Source: a virus. From it: a stretch of DNA of 64,000 nucleotides. Location: positions 1-64,000 of the IMG/VR virus record IMGVR_UViG_3300020204_000065; one strand, 5' to 3'. Positions 41,669-50,446 of this stretch are shown here, in pieces. The notes under the pieces are model-generated. The model did not search any database. It was given only the letters and a program-made list of their open reading frames with translations, and was not told the origin of the DNA. A program made the position numbers and the translations under genes. Numbering within the stretch: the stretch's first letter is position 1; each line of letters opens with the position of its first letter.

Positions 41669-44356
41669 ATGGCCTCTCGTCCTCTAGGCGGTTACCTTGG
41701 TGCCACTCCGGCAACATGGAGTGCCACAAGTCGCACTGGAGAATGGGACTTAAAGCAACAATTTGACCTGCAAAAGCAAAGTTTATGGCCTATTCTTGGA
41801 TTCACGGCTGATTATTTAGTTGTTGCAGGTGGCGGCGGTGGTGGCGGTACGCCTTCTACCGGAGGTTATACCGGTGCCGGTGGTGGTGGCGCAGGTGGTT
41901 TCCGTTCGATTACATCTCAAGCATTAAGCACAGGAACCAGTTACACCATCACTATCGGCGCTGGCGGTGCTGGTGGTGTATCCAATTCCAATGGAACCGC
42001 AGGTAGTAATTCCGTTTTCAAAGAAACAACATCTGCTGGCGGCGGCGGTGGTGGAACAGGTGGTACACCTACAGGAAATAGTGGTGGAGCAGGTGGTTCC
42101 GGCGGCGGTTCAGGCGGTTATTACCAAGATCCAACACCGGCAGGTGGTTTAGGGGGTGCAGGTAACACCCCTGCTACCAGCCCATCGCAAGGCAATCCTG
42201 GTGGAAGCTCTAAAACAAACAGTACGTATAACGCCCCTGGTGGCGGTGGCGCTGGAGCATCAGGAACAAATGGTACATCTTCTGCTGCAGGCCCAGGTGG
42301 TATTGGTTCTACCAATGCTTACTTAGGAACTACTCTTTATTACGCTGGCGGCGGCGGTGGTGGCGCATTTGATCACAGTCCTCTTGCGTTAAAAGGTAAC
42401 GGCGGGCGCGGTGGCGGCGGTCCAGGGGGACATGCAAGCAGCACTGGCAACGCAGGCGGAAGAGGTGTTGACGGAAGCTATAGAACAGGCGGTGGCGGTG
42501 GCGGCCGAGGAAAAAATGCAACGACCGTGGGCCTGGGCAGCGGTGGCGGTGGTGTTGTATTGCTACGTGTTCCAGAGAACATAATCGCTACCTTCTCTGG
42601 TGGTGTTTCCAGTGCTTTTTACAACTCACAAAGTGGTTATAACGTTTATTTAATTTACGCAACATCTACTATTTATGAAACAGTTTCATTCAGTGAAAAA
42701 CCCTCTGGTTTCACTGTTCAATCTTTAGTTGTTGCAGGTGGCGGCGGCGGTGGCAACAACTACGGTTCTGGTGCTGGAGCTGGTGGATACGTTGAAACTT
42801 TCCATACCAACCTTTCTTTATCAACAAATTACACTGTTACCGTTGGGGCAGGAGGCAGCGCTGCCACTGTTGGTGCAAATTCTGTTTTTGGAACGGTAAC
42901 TGCTTATGGCGGTGGCAGAGGCAGTAACGCAGGCACAAGCGCAGGAAGCGGTGGATCTGGAGGTGGTGGTTCTTGGACGGGGGACGGGGGTTTAGCAGCT
43001 CCTGGTAGTGCAAGTCCTTCTGGCCAAGGATCACCTGGTGGCTATGGTGATGAAGGAGGCCTTTCTCCTTATGGCGGCCCAGGCGGCGGCGGTGGCGCCG
43101 GAACACCAGGGAGACCTGCAACCGCTGGTCAAGCAGGTGATGGCGGCGATGGTATTACGTCTTGGATTAACGGATATGCCACAACACGTGGTGGTGGTGG
43201 CGGCGGCGGTGGTTCTAACAACTATGCATATGCAAGCGGAAATGGTGGAGAAGGCGGTGGCGGCGATGGGAGTTATCTCCCTTCTTCTACTCCTGGGTTC
43301 CCAGGTAAGGCGTTTACCGGCGGCGGCGGTGGCGGAGGCAGAGATACTCCTGGTACTGGTGGTGCAGGTGGCTCTGGTTGCGTTGTGCTCAGAATTCCTG
43401 ACACTTATAAAGCAACGTTCTCATCTGGGGTTACTTACAGTACAAGCACTGTTACTGGATACGTTGTTTATTGGGTTACCGCAACCTCAACAGCCAGTGA
43501 AACGGTTTCTTTCTCGGCTGCATCTGGTATTGCCGTTGAATATTTAGTTGTTTCTGGTGGTGGTGGAGCAGGTGGTGAAATTAGTGGTGGGGGCGGCCAG
43601 GCGGGTGGTGGAGCAGGTGGTGTTATCACCGGAACAATTACAGCACCTCTTTCTACTGGTCTAACCGTTACTGTTGGAGCAGGTGGTTCTAGTGGCGGCC
43701 AGCGCGTTAATGGTGGTATTGGATCCAAGAGTAACTTCTTTGGCGTTAATCCTCTTGGCGGTGGTGGTGGTTTAACTTTCCAAAGCACCGCTTTAACCGG
43801 TGACGGTGGATCTGGCAGTGGCGCATCTGATCGCAGCTATAAAGCAACGGCTTATGGCACAGGTGTTCCCGGACAAGGTAATCGTGGTGGCCAAAGTGTA
43901 AACCCAATTGGCGGCGGTGGCGGTGGAGCAGGTGGTGTCGGAGGAGATTCGGTCAGTTCCCCTTACATCTCTGGAAACGGCGGTGTTGGTATTCAATGTT
44001 CTATTACTGGTAGTGCCACTTATTACGGCGGCGGTGGTGGCGCAGGTCAATTCAGCAATCCTGCTGGTGGTACTGGTGGTCAAGGTGGCGGCGGTGATGG
44101 TGGAACCCTTACTTCTGCCAACGGGAAGAGCGGTACAGCAAATACCGGCGGTGGTGGCGGTGGTGGTGCTGGCCTGGGCTCGAATACCAGTGGCGGCGGT
44201 GGTGGTTCCGGTATCGTCGTACTCAAAATCTCTAACGCATACACAGCTACCTTTAGTGGTGGGGTAACCTTTTCGCTTTCCACAGCTGTCGCAGGATATA
44301 AGATTTATACTGTAACTGCGACCTCTACTACTTCTGAAACTGTTACTTTTAGCTAA
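41669..44356 (+). CDS. Polyglycine adhesin-like protein (three modules)
   Basis: An 895-residue protein: the same N-terminus as the previous gene (GYLGATPATWSATSRTGEW) followed by three tandem modules starting near residues 50, 353 and 624, each beginning LVV(A/S)GGGG and ending in a SETVSF-type strand unit. It is a paralogue amplified in tandem. Polyglycine-II folding and host binding are inferred. Stop and next start overlap. Confidence 0.65.
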   Translation: MASRPLGGYLGATPATWSATSRTGEWDLKQQFDLQKQSLWPILGFTADYLVVAGGGGGGGTPSTGGYTGAGGGGAGGFRSITSQALSTGTSYTITIGAGGAGGVSNSNGTAGSNSVFKETTSAGGGGGGTGGTPTGNSGGAGGSGGGSGGYYQDPTPAGGLGGAGNTPATSPSQGNPGGSSKTNSTYNAPGGGGAGASGTNGTSSAAGPGGIGSTNAYLGTTLYYAGGGGGGAFDHSPLALKGNGGRGGGGPGGHASSTGNAGGRGVDGSYRTGGGGGGRGKNATTVGLGSGGGGVVLLRVPENIIATFSGGVSSAFYNSQSGYNVYLIYATSTIYETVSFSEKPSGFTVQSLVVAGGGGGGNNYGSGAGAGGYVETFHTNLSLSTNYTVTVGAGGSAATVGANSVFGTVTAYGGGRGSNAGTSAGSGGSGGGGSWTGDGGLAAPGSASPSGQGSPGGYGDEGGLSPYGGPGGGGGAGTPGRPATAGQAGDGGDGITSWINGYATTRGGGGGGGGSNNYAYASGNGGEGGGGDGSYLPSSTPGFPGKAFTGGGGGGGRDTPGTGGAGGSGCVVLRIPDTYKATFSSGVTYSTSTVTGYVVYWVTATSTASETVSFSAASGIAVEYLVVSGGGGAGGEISGGGGQAGGGAGGVITGTITAPLSTGLTVTVGAGGSSGGQRVNGGIGSKSNFFGVNPLGGGGGLTFQSTALTGDGGSGSGASDRSYKATAYGTGVPGQGNRGGQSVNPIGGGGGGAGGVGGDSVSSPYISGNGGVGIQCSITGSATYYGGGGGAGQFSNPAGGTGGQGGGGDGGTLTSANGKSGTANTGGGGGGGAGLGSNTSGGGGGSGIVVLKISNAYTATFSGGVTFSLSTAVAGYKIYTVTATSTTSETVTFS

Positions 44357-44751
44357 TGGCACACTTCGCACTGCTCGACGATAACAACATCGTCACTTTT
44401 GTTACCGTTGGTCGTGATGAAGACAACGGTAAAGAGGCTGAACTCAGCGCACGTACTGGTCAAACCTACAAACAAACCAGTTACAACACCCGTGGCGGCA
44501 TTTACTACACCCCTGGTACCAGTACGCCAGACCCAGATCAGTCGAAAGCGTTCCGCAAAAACTATGCGGGCATTGGTTACAGCTACGACGCCACATTAAA
44601 TGCCTTCATTCCTCCCAAGGAATTTGCATCTTGGTTGTTAAACACGACAACAGGTCTCTGGGAGCCACCTATTCCTTATCCCACTGACGGTAAAGTCTAT
44701 CGTTGGGATGAAGACACTCAATCTTGGGTTGAAATCCCACCTCCTGCATAA
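44356..44751 (+). CDS. Cyanophage-type fibre-associated protein
   Basis: A 131-residue protein starting MAHFALLDDNNIV and containing RKNYAGIGYSYDATLNAFIP and YRWDEDTQSWVEI, a pattern I recall in many cyanophage virion proteins. Likely attached to fibres or adhesins. It overlaps the adhesin stop by one base. Confidence 0.7.
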   Translation: MAHFALLDDNNIVTFVTVGRDEDNGKEAELSARTGQTYKQTSYNTRGGIYYTPGTSTPDPDQSKAFRKNYAGIGYSYDATLNAFIPPKEFASWLLNTTTGLWEPPIPYPTDGKVYRWDEDTQSWVEIPPPA

Positions 44752-44765
44752 GTTGATTTAGGACA

Positions 44766-45788
44766 ATGACAATAAAACTTGTTGATGCGGCTAAGTATTA
44801 TAAAGAGCTTCCTCATCAGCAAGAAGCTCTGGAGTGGCTCGAAAAAGAGTTAACTCCAGAGCAATTAAATACCTTTGCCACAAAGTACAGAACCGAGAAA
44901 AAACCAGCTGTACAAATTGAAAACAGCTGGGACGGCATTTATCAAGCTGCAAAATCAGCAGGGGCTAAATTTCCGGAATGTGTTTGTGCACAGTGGGCAC
45001 TCGAATCAGGCTGGGGCCAGCACTTTTCTGGTACCTGGAACGCATTTGGATTGAAAGGATCTGGAACAAGCGTCAATACACAGGAATTTATCAACGGTCA
45101 ATGGGTCACCATCAAAGCAGGTTTTATTGACTTCCCTGATCTAAAAACCTGTGTTTACTATCTCGTTGATCGTTGGTACAAAGACTTCAGTGTTTACCAG
45201 GGCGTTAACCGTGCAAGCACTCGCAATCAATGTGCTGAGTTATTAGTTAAAGAAAAATATGCTACAGATCCCGACTACAGCACAAAATTAATCCAGATCA
45301 TGGATCGAAAGCTTGGTACTGCAGGTAACAAGCCAGTAGAAGAACCTGCCAAGCCTGTTGAAAAACCAAAGTTCAATCCTTGGAGTCCCTTCACTTACAA
45401 GGTGACGCCAAATATCTCCTACGGTGAGCTAACGCTTAACCAAGAAGCCCGCCGTTTTAATAAACAGTATCAATGCGATACAGCACTGGAACTGTGTAAG
45501 TTTCTTGAGAAAGTTAGGACAGCATTTGGCAACAAGCCATTGATCATCACCAGTGCATCACGTCCTGAACCCATCAATACTCAAGTGGGAGGTGCAAAAA
45601 ATAGTGAGCACACCTACAGCGCACCATCTAAAGGAGCTGTTGATTTCTACATCGAAGGAGTTGACATCTATAAAGTGCAAGATTGGTGCGATAAAAACTG
45701 GCCTTATTCAGTTGGATACGGTGCGCCCAAGGGATTTGTTCATTTGGGAATGCGAGAAGGAAAGCCTAGAGTTCGCTGGGACTATTGA
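44766..45788 (+). CDS. Two-domain cell-wall lysin: glucosaminidase plus M15 peptidase
   Basis: A 340-residue protein. Residues 55-165 form an endo-beta-N-acetylglucosaminidase domain (CAQWALESGWGQHFSGTWNA with catalytic Glu; KGSGTSVNTQEF). Residues 215-340 are an M15-type D-Ala carboxypeptidase domain: SEHTYSAPSKGAVDF supplies His and Asp, GFVHLGM the third zinc His. Together they cut both the glycan and the peptide. Either a second endolysin or a tail-associated lysin. Confidence 0.8.
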   Translation: MTIKLVDAAKYYKELPHQQEALEWLEKELTPEQLNTFATKYRTEKKPAVQIENSWDGIYQAAKSAGAKFPECVCAQWALESGWGQHFSGTWNAFGLKGSGTSVNTQEFINGQWVTIKAGFIDFPDLKTCVYYLVDRWYKDFSVYQGVNRASTRNQCAELLVKEKYATDPDYSTKLIQIMDRKLGTAGNKPVEEPAKPVEKPKFNPWSPFTYKVTPNISYGELTLNQEARRFNKQYQCDTALELCKFLEKVRTAFGNKPLIITSASRPEPINTQVGGAKNSEHTYSAPSKGAVDFYIEGVDIYKVQDWCDKNWPYSVGYGAPKGFVHLGMREGKPRVRWDY

Positions 45789-45789
45789 T

Positions 45790-45951
45790 GTGAAGAAATA
45801 CAAGGAGCCGTACATACGCGTAAACGTATGTTATGAAGTTGGCAACGAAAAAAAATGCGTAACGCTGCCTAAAGAGCAAGCGTACGCAACAAGAGATTGG
45901 GTTGAAAGAAACAATGGTGTTTGCTTCTGGTTTCAGGCGTTACCTGATTAA
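45790..45951 (+). CDS. Small hypothetical protein
   Basis: A 53-residue protein with GTG start one base after the lysin stop. Contains YEVGNEKKCVTLPKEQAYAT and ends FWFQALPD. Composition and tight spacing support coding. Function unknown. Confidence 0.55.
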   Translation: MKKYKEPYIRVNVCYEVGNEKKCVTLPKEQAYATRDWVERNNGVCFWFQALPD

Positions 45952-46112
45952 CGCTGCTTAGCGCGGCCAATCACAAGGCCACAGATTTCAATGAGACGGT
46001 ACAGCTTGCGAACTGCAGCATCATCCTTGGGAGTTGGGGTGAGTGCACAAATGGCGGAACATGCGGCATGAATAGCCAGTGCTACTTCTAAATAACGATT
46101 TAAATCGTGCAT
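45948..46112 (-). CDS. Small helical hypothetical protein
   Basis: A 54-residue protein preceded by AAGGAGATCAGGAGATCAATT, a strong Shine-Dalgarno. Predicted helical with Cys (ALAIHAACSAICALTPTPKD). It converges with the 53-residue gene on the other strand. Function unknown. Confidence 0.6.
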   Translation of the reverse strand: MHDLNRYLEVALAIHAACSAICALTPTPKDDAAVRKLYRLIEICGLVIGRAKQR

Positions 46113-46164
46113 AATTGATCTCCTGATCTCCTTACATTCTATGTCTCTGTACTGAAGATTTTAT

Positions 46165-46302
46165 TTAATCTTCATAAATACGACAGGCCCTTTCCCAGGG
46201 ATTTAAATCACAATACGATTTGAATGCTTTGGCAGGACTTGGCGTGCCAAGATGAAATCGTTTTGATAACTTACAAACAAACCAGCTGTAAAACTTGATC
46301 AC
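46165..46302 (-). CDS. Small hypothetical protein, GTG start
   Basis: A 45-residue protein overlapping the upstream stop (GTGA). Its end, YCDLNPWERACRIYED, resembles the ends of small cyanobacterial and cyanophage proteins (CRxYED). Protein-like composition supports coding. Function unknown. Confidence 0.55.
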   Translation of the reverse strand: MIKFYSWFVCKLSKRFHLGTPSPAKAFKSYCDLNPWERACRIYED

Positions 46303-47039
46303 GGTACTGTGGTAAGGGGTACAAGAAAGGCTGGAAAGCGGTCATCGGCTTGGTGCTCACGCTGCCATGCTTCCTCCCATTCACTTAAAGAATGATCGTG
46401 AACATCTTGACCTGCATAAGTTTCTGTGTGATCGTTCAGAATAAAATCATTGTTCTCTAAAAGAATATATGTAAAATCTTCAAGCAACAACTCAAAGTCA
46501 CCGGTTGGAAACTCAATGACAACACCAACCTCATAGTCAAGAAGCTCGTTGCGAGTCGTGGAAACACACAATAAATACGTGCCAGTATTCAACGGATAGT
46601 ACCGTTCATCTCCTTTATCTAAGCGGTTTGGATCAAAGATGTTATACAGATCGGACTGTGTATTCATCACGTGTCCGACATATGGGTTATAGACTTCACC
46701 GTCAATGGTTGCTGTAATACTATCATCTTGAAAGATGCCACGTCCCTCAATAGGGACAAGGTTTAAGTCATACACAGATGTGTTGATGTATTTAGGCCTT
46801 GGGCCTCCTTTGGCGACAATAATCCAAGCTTTTGAAGTAATGGTGAAACTAAACCAGTGATTGTATACACCGCCACCGTAACCACCATTGGAATTCTGAT
46901 TTGTATCCCGACGACCAACAACTTGATTTTTTGGCCCAAGACTTCCTTTTAGATTTCTTAAGGACAGCTGGCTGAATTGTCCCATATTTAAGGGATTGTC
47001 CTGCGTCCTTTGACGCTGGAGTTCCTGATTACGTGCCAT
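46299..47039 (-). CDS. Virion-like structural protein
   Basis: A 246-residue protein beginning with Arg/Gln-rich residues then a beta-rich middle (YNHWFSFTITSKAWIIVAKG) and an acidic C-terminal tail. I associate this kind with cyanophage structural proteins, but no family is certain. It heads the run of small genes reaching 45948. Confidence 0.55.
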   Translation of the reverse strand: MARNQELQRQRTQDNPLNMGQFSQLSLRNLKGSLGPKNQVVGRRDTNQNSNGGYGGGVYNHWFSFTITSKAWIIVAKGGPRPKYINTSVYDLNLVPIEGRGIFQDDSITATIDGEVYNPYVGHVMNTQSDLYNIFDPNRLDKGDERYYPLNTGTYLLCVSTTRNELLDYEVGVVIEFPTGDFELLLEDFTYILLENNDFILNDHTETYAGQDVHDHSLSEWEEAWQREHQADDRFPAFLVPLTTVP

Positions 47040-47067
47040 CTATAGTCTGCAGACCTTTAGATGTATT

Positions 47068-47730
47068 CTACTCGTCTGGTATTTCTATGTTTTCGGGGAA
47101 TGTAATGGCGTTCTTGAAAGACTGATTGAATACGAGAGGGCGTTCTTTGTTGTGGCCATACGCCATTAATTTCTCAGCTTGAAACTCAAGCTCGAACGGA
47201 TGAACAGCTGATGGCGGAAATAATTTATTCCAGCTAGACACCATATGCAGGGGATTACCACAACGTGGGTTCCCGCAGAGGCGTGTCACAACCATTCCCC
47301 CCACATCCCCCCAGGCGCAGTTGTATAACGCTTTATGAAAACTCAGGTTTTCAGACTTTTGGTGGCTATAGGCAGAGCGATAGGACGGCATACACACACG
47401 CTTGGGGCTGTATGGGCCAGGGGTATTGATGGCCCAACAGTCTTCCGGGTCGCCAATCGTGACTTTCTGCCAAAGCTTGTGGTATTTGGCCTTGTACTCA
47501 ACGTGTAGGTAGTTGAGGTCAAAGCCACAGATGTTGGACTGGATTTTATGGACGCAGTGGTAACACCAGTGCTCGGCAAGATCCCTGATCACATGGCCGT
47601 GTGGACAAACAAAACCTTTGTAGTACCCATGTGTCTCAAGAGACTCGTCATCAAGGGCGTCGATGTCTGGTACGAAGCGGAAAGCAACGGTTTCAAAAAG
47701 CTTTCGTTCCGACCGATGGAGATTTGCCAT
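47068..47730 (-). CDS. HNH-like zinc nuclease
   Basis: A 220-residue protein rich in Cys and His. An N-terminal CPHGH...WCYHC ribbon and a C-terminal RLCGNPRCGNPLHMVSSWN, the HNH pattern H/xxC-NPxCxNPxHL seen in phage HNH endonucleases. Probably a nuclease or homing enzyme; no intron core is seen nearby. Confidence 0.6.
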   Translation of the reverse strand: MANLHRSERKLFETVAFRFVPDIDALDDESLETHGYYKGFVCPHGHVIRDLAEHWCYHCVHKIQSNICGFDLNYLHVEYKAKYHKLWQKVTIGDPEDCWAINTPGPYSPKRVCMPSYRSAYSHQKSENLSFHKALYNCAWGDVGGMVVTRLCGNPRCGNPLHMVSSWNKLFPPSAVHPFELEFQAEKLMAYGHNKERPLVFNQSFKNAITFPENIEIPDE

Positions 47731-47732
47731 AG

Positions 47733-48092
47733 CTATTTCAGCATTATCATTTGAGTCTCATTGTGAGTTTGTTTCTTTTTTGCGTATTTGGTGGTGGCGA
47801 CCAGGGTTTTGCGGTTGTCTTTGGTCTTATTGGACTCTTCGTGCAACACATCAGTATTGATGGGGTCGGTACCAGTACGTAAGTAGTACACCACTCGGTG
47901 TGCGAGGTAGACCACGTTGTCGATACAGACCATGTAATAGCCAGTGGTCTTGTTGAGGCGACCTGCCTGGCTGCCAGCAGCGTTACAGGCCTTCTTGATT
48001 CGCCATTCCAGGCCACTGGGGTACTGGTCCGATAGCTGGAGCAACTCCTGGACACGCCAAATAGGTGGCATTTCCTTGTGGTTGCGGGACAT
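47733..48092 (-). CDS. HNH-like protein, degenerate
   Basis: A 119-residue protein. Residues 20-90 resemble phage HNH_3 domains (LEWRIKKACNAAGSQAGRLN; LAHRVVYYLRTGTD), but the expected DH and NN residues read LHEESNKTKDNRKTL, so activity is doubtful. Start chosen at ATG 48092; a GTG at 48179 would add 29 residues including a hydrophobic start. Adjoins the other HNH gene. Confidence 0.5.
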   Translation of the reverse strand: MSRNHKEMPPIWRVQELLQLSDQYPSGLEWRIKKACNAAGSQAGRLNKTTGYYMVCIDNVVYLAHRVVYYLRTGTDPINTDVLHEESNKTKDNRKTLVATTKYAKKKQTHNETQMIMLK

Positions 48093-48179
48093 CCGGGGGT
48101 ACTGGGGCTGGAAAACATAGTAATAGGGGTTCCAAGGGAGGTCAAGCGTGCAGAAAAAACTAAGAATGCTTAATTTCAC

Positions 48180-48391
48180 TCTTTATATACAGTTAAACGA
48201 CGCCGCTTGACCAAAGTGTACGTACTTTATTTCTCTTTGCTTTCTTTCCGAACTTTTAGACATTACACCCTTTTTCATAGTGTCATTCGCCTTAGGGGGG
48301 GAGTAGACGGGGTCCTATTCTCTGTTCCTACGCACCTCACTTTAGTCTCAACCTAAGACTCGATGCGTAAAAAAAGGGGGTTCCAATGCAC
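48180..48391. promoter_or_regulatory. Intergenic region with promoter for the leftward run
   Basis: Contains TATATA just before the HNH-like gene on the minus strand, an inverted repeat TACGCA/TGCGTA around AGTCT/AGACT (about 48330-48370), and C-rich and A-rich tracts. No gene is apparent. The leftward genes below 48.1 kb probably start here. Confidence 0.35.
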
Positions 48392-48419
48392 AAAAAAAGG
48401 AGCTACGTCCAACAGCTCC
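48392..48419 (-). terminator. Rho-independent terminator
   Basis: GGAGCT/AGCTCC stem with a 9-nt loop and seven U on the minus strand, 34 nt after the stop of the cupin gene. It ends the leftward operon 53742-48453. Confidence 0.8.
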
Positions 48420-48452
48420 CTACCCGGATCGTCTCCTGGGGCACCTTAGCCC

Positions 48453-48794
48453 CTATTTGCGTCCGTAGTCATCACTGAGGCGGGTAATGTCCTCCTCGTA
48501 CAGCTTGGCGCCCCTCTGGACCTCAATCAGAACAAGCTCCGAGTCGCCAGCCTCCAGGCGATGGACGGCACCAACGGGGATAAAGGCAGTGGTACCGGGG
48601 GAAGCGAGGATTTCCGCATCTTCCACAGTGATGACACCAGTCCCTGTCACCACCACCCAGTGTTCCGAGCGGTGCTCGTGCTTCTGAAGACTGAGTCTCG
48701 ACTGAGGCTTAACTGAGATTCGTTTGACTTTGTACGTCGGCCCCGAGCAGATCGTTTCAAACGTCCCCCAGGGCCTCTCTTCCGCATAGGTCAT
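48453..48794 (-). CDS. Mannose-6-phosphate isomerase-type cupin
   Basis: A 113-residue single cupin domain of the type-II phosphomannose isomerase family: RPWGTFETI, then SLQKHEHRSEHWVVVTGTG with the metal-binding His and Glu residues. In cells this domain is fused to GDP-mannose pyrophosphorylase (ManC); here it stands alone. It would convert fructose-6-P to mannose-6-P, feeding GDP-mannose for the island at 55.8-58.8 kb. It overlaps the upstream glycosyltransferase gene by 4 nt. Confidence 0.82.
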   Translation of the reverse strand: MTYAEERPWGTFETICSGPTYKVKRISVKPQSRLSLQKHEHRSEHWVVVTGTGVITVEDAEILASPGTTAFIPVGAVHRLEAGDSELVLIEVQRGAKLYEEDITRLSDDYGRK

Positions 48795-50062
48795 GCAGTC
48801 ACCTCGGCCAGCTCCTTATTCTCAGCTTCTTTGCGTTGTTTTTTCCGCTTGCTGGTCTTGATCTGAGGCTCTTCCTTCTTGGTCAGCACCTCCTGGAACA
48901 CCTCATTGAAGTCAGAGGCAACCGTATCCCAGTTGAAGCAAGGATCAGTGACGCGGTCGTAACACTTCTGTGCCACGTCATCGAGCTTGTCACGGTTTTC
49001 GTAAAGTTCTGTAAGGATGCTTGCTAGATGGTTGTCATCTGGGCAGGGCATGATGCGACCGAAGTTGGTATCCACATCAGCGTGGAGGTTACGAATCAGG
49101 GGACCGCAGCCTTCAAAGATCTCTTTACAGGAGGTGTGATCGGGAACCACCTGGGCCACACGGCAGGCAGCGTGCTCGAAGTTGACCAGACCCCAGCCTT
49201 CCCCTTTGCAGGTGTTGACGCCCACATCAGCCACGTTGTAGATCGTATTGAGCAGGTCCACTGGTACCGAGGGGCCATGGGGAGTAGGCGCAGTCATGAT
49301 TATGCGGCCATTGGGATCCAGACCTTGACGGCTCATCTCCCGATGGAAGAGAGGCATGATGTCCCAGCCCTGGTCCTTTTGACCCATATGCAGGTAGAGC
49401 TTGGCGTCTGGCTTATCGACTGCAAATTTGGCAAACGCCGAAATCGTTAGGTCAATACGCTTGCGGAACTGGTTGCGGTTCCCGTTGAAAACAATGAAGT
49501 CATCAGGACTGAGGTTCAGCTCCTTCCGGCACTTTGCCTTGTCCTTGGGATAGAACTGACCAGCGGTTACGCCGTGTGGAATCACCCAGATGGGCTTATC
49601 AACCCCAGCGCTCAACGTTTCTTCTGCGCCGAATTTGGTGTAGCAGACCGCTGCGTCCCACTCATTCATGGTGTCAGTGAGGCAACCATACCAGCCGTAG
49701 GAGTCCATGGGGTAGTAACCCACGAACTTAAAGCCGATCTCATCACGAAGATCACGAATCTGACTCCACTGGTTATTGATGATCCAGCAGTCATTGATCG
49801 TAAAGATCACGTCAGGCCGCACCCGTTCTGTTACTTCGCGAATCCGTGCCTCACCAAAAGGCTGGTTCTGATACATATTTGCTGCTGGATATAAGTAGTA
49901 ATCCTTTTGCAGCGGGGTGTAGTCCCCATGCCAGTTGCAGCCCAGCACATGGATTTCGTACTGATCTTTCAGACGACTCAGTACATTTTCGGTAACACGC
50001 GCAAAACCGGTGGTAGCGACAATATCGCCCACCCACAAAAGCTTGGGCTTATTTTCAGTCAT
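48791..50062 (-). CDS. GT4-family glycosyltransferase
   Basis: A 423-residue protein with a GT-B fold. Key signs: DFIVFNGNRNQFRKRIDLTI (nucleotide-binding start) and CKGEGWGLVNFEHAACRVAQ, the GT4 E-x7-E region. The last 25 residues are Lys/Glu-rich. It transfers a sugar to an unknown acceptor, either virion or host glycan. Its neighbours in the operon are SpeD upstream and the cupin downstream. Confidence 0.82.
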   Translation of the reverse strand: MTENKPKLLWVGDIVATTGFARVTENVLSRLKDQYEIHVLGCNWHGDYTPLQKDYYLYPAANMYQNQPFGEARIREVTERVRPDVIFTINDCWIINNQWSQIRDLRDEIGFKFVGYYPMDSYGWYGCLTDTMNEWDAAVCYTKFGAEETLSAGVDKPIWVIPHGVTAGQFYPKDKAKCRKELNLSPDDFIVFNGNRNQFRKRIDLTISAFAKFAVDKPDAKLYLHMGQKDQGWDIMPLFHREMSRQGLDPNGRIIMTAPTPHGPSVPVDLLNTIYNVADVGVNTCKGEGWGLVNFEHAACRVAQVVPDHTSCKEIFEGCGPLIRNLHADVDTNFGRIMPCPDDNHLASILTELYENRDKLDDVAQKCYDRVTDPCFNWDTVASDFNEVFQEVLTKKEEPQIKTSKRKKQRKEAENKELAEVTA

Positions 50063-50095
50063 TTAATTGTTTATTGACTGAAAACAGTATACGAA

Positions 50096-50446
50096 TTATT
50101 GAGGAGTTATAGACCGTACTAATTCTTTTTCCTCTGATTGTTTTGCTTTTAGCTTCTTCTTGAGGAATTCAGCAGCCCGATGGGTATTGGTTGTATCCCC
50201 ACAGGTATAAAGATCGATAGCAACGTAGCCAAGTTCAGGCCAGCTGTGAATTGAGGCATGGGATTCAGCCAGCAATGCCAAGAGCGTTACACCTTGCGGT
50301 TGAAATTTTTCACCAAAGACCCGCAAAATTTTTGCACCTGCCATGTTGAGCGCCACCTGGAGCAATCGCTCTAGCTCATCGTAATCATCAAGAAGTTCTT
50401 GATCACATTCATAGAGATCAAGGATAAGGTGACGCCCGTTGCTCAC
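50096..50446 (-). CDS. speD: S-adenosylmethionine decarboxylase proenzyme
   Basis: A 116-residue bacterial-type SpeD. The self-cleavage site is in LLAESHASIHSWPELGY, where Ser of ESH becomes the pyruvoyl group. It makes decarboxylated SAM for spermidine synthesis. SpeD is a known auxiliary gene of cyanophages; polyamines may neutralise packaged DNA. Overlaps the PrimPol gene by 4 nt (ATGA). Confidence 0.9.
   Translation of the reverse strand: MSNGRHLILDLYECDQELLDDYDELERLLQVALNMAGAKILRVFGEKFQPQGVTLLALLAESHASIHSWPELGYVAIDLYTCGDTTNTHRAAEFLKKKLKAKQSEEKELVRSITPQ

Noticed and set aside
43793-44371. Thr/Ser-rich antisense frame opposite the polyglycine adhesin
   Set aside because: A product of GGN codon repeats read backwards; similar frames occur at 43468-43788 and 41280-41468.
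47733-48179. Long form of the HNH-like gene from GTG 48179
   Set aside because: A TATATA motif directly precedes it, so transcription probably starts too near; the shorter start at 48092 is preferred but unproven.
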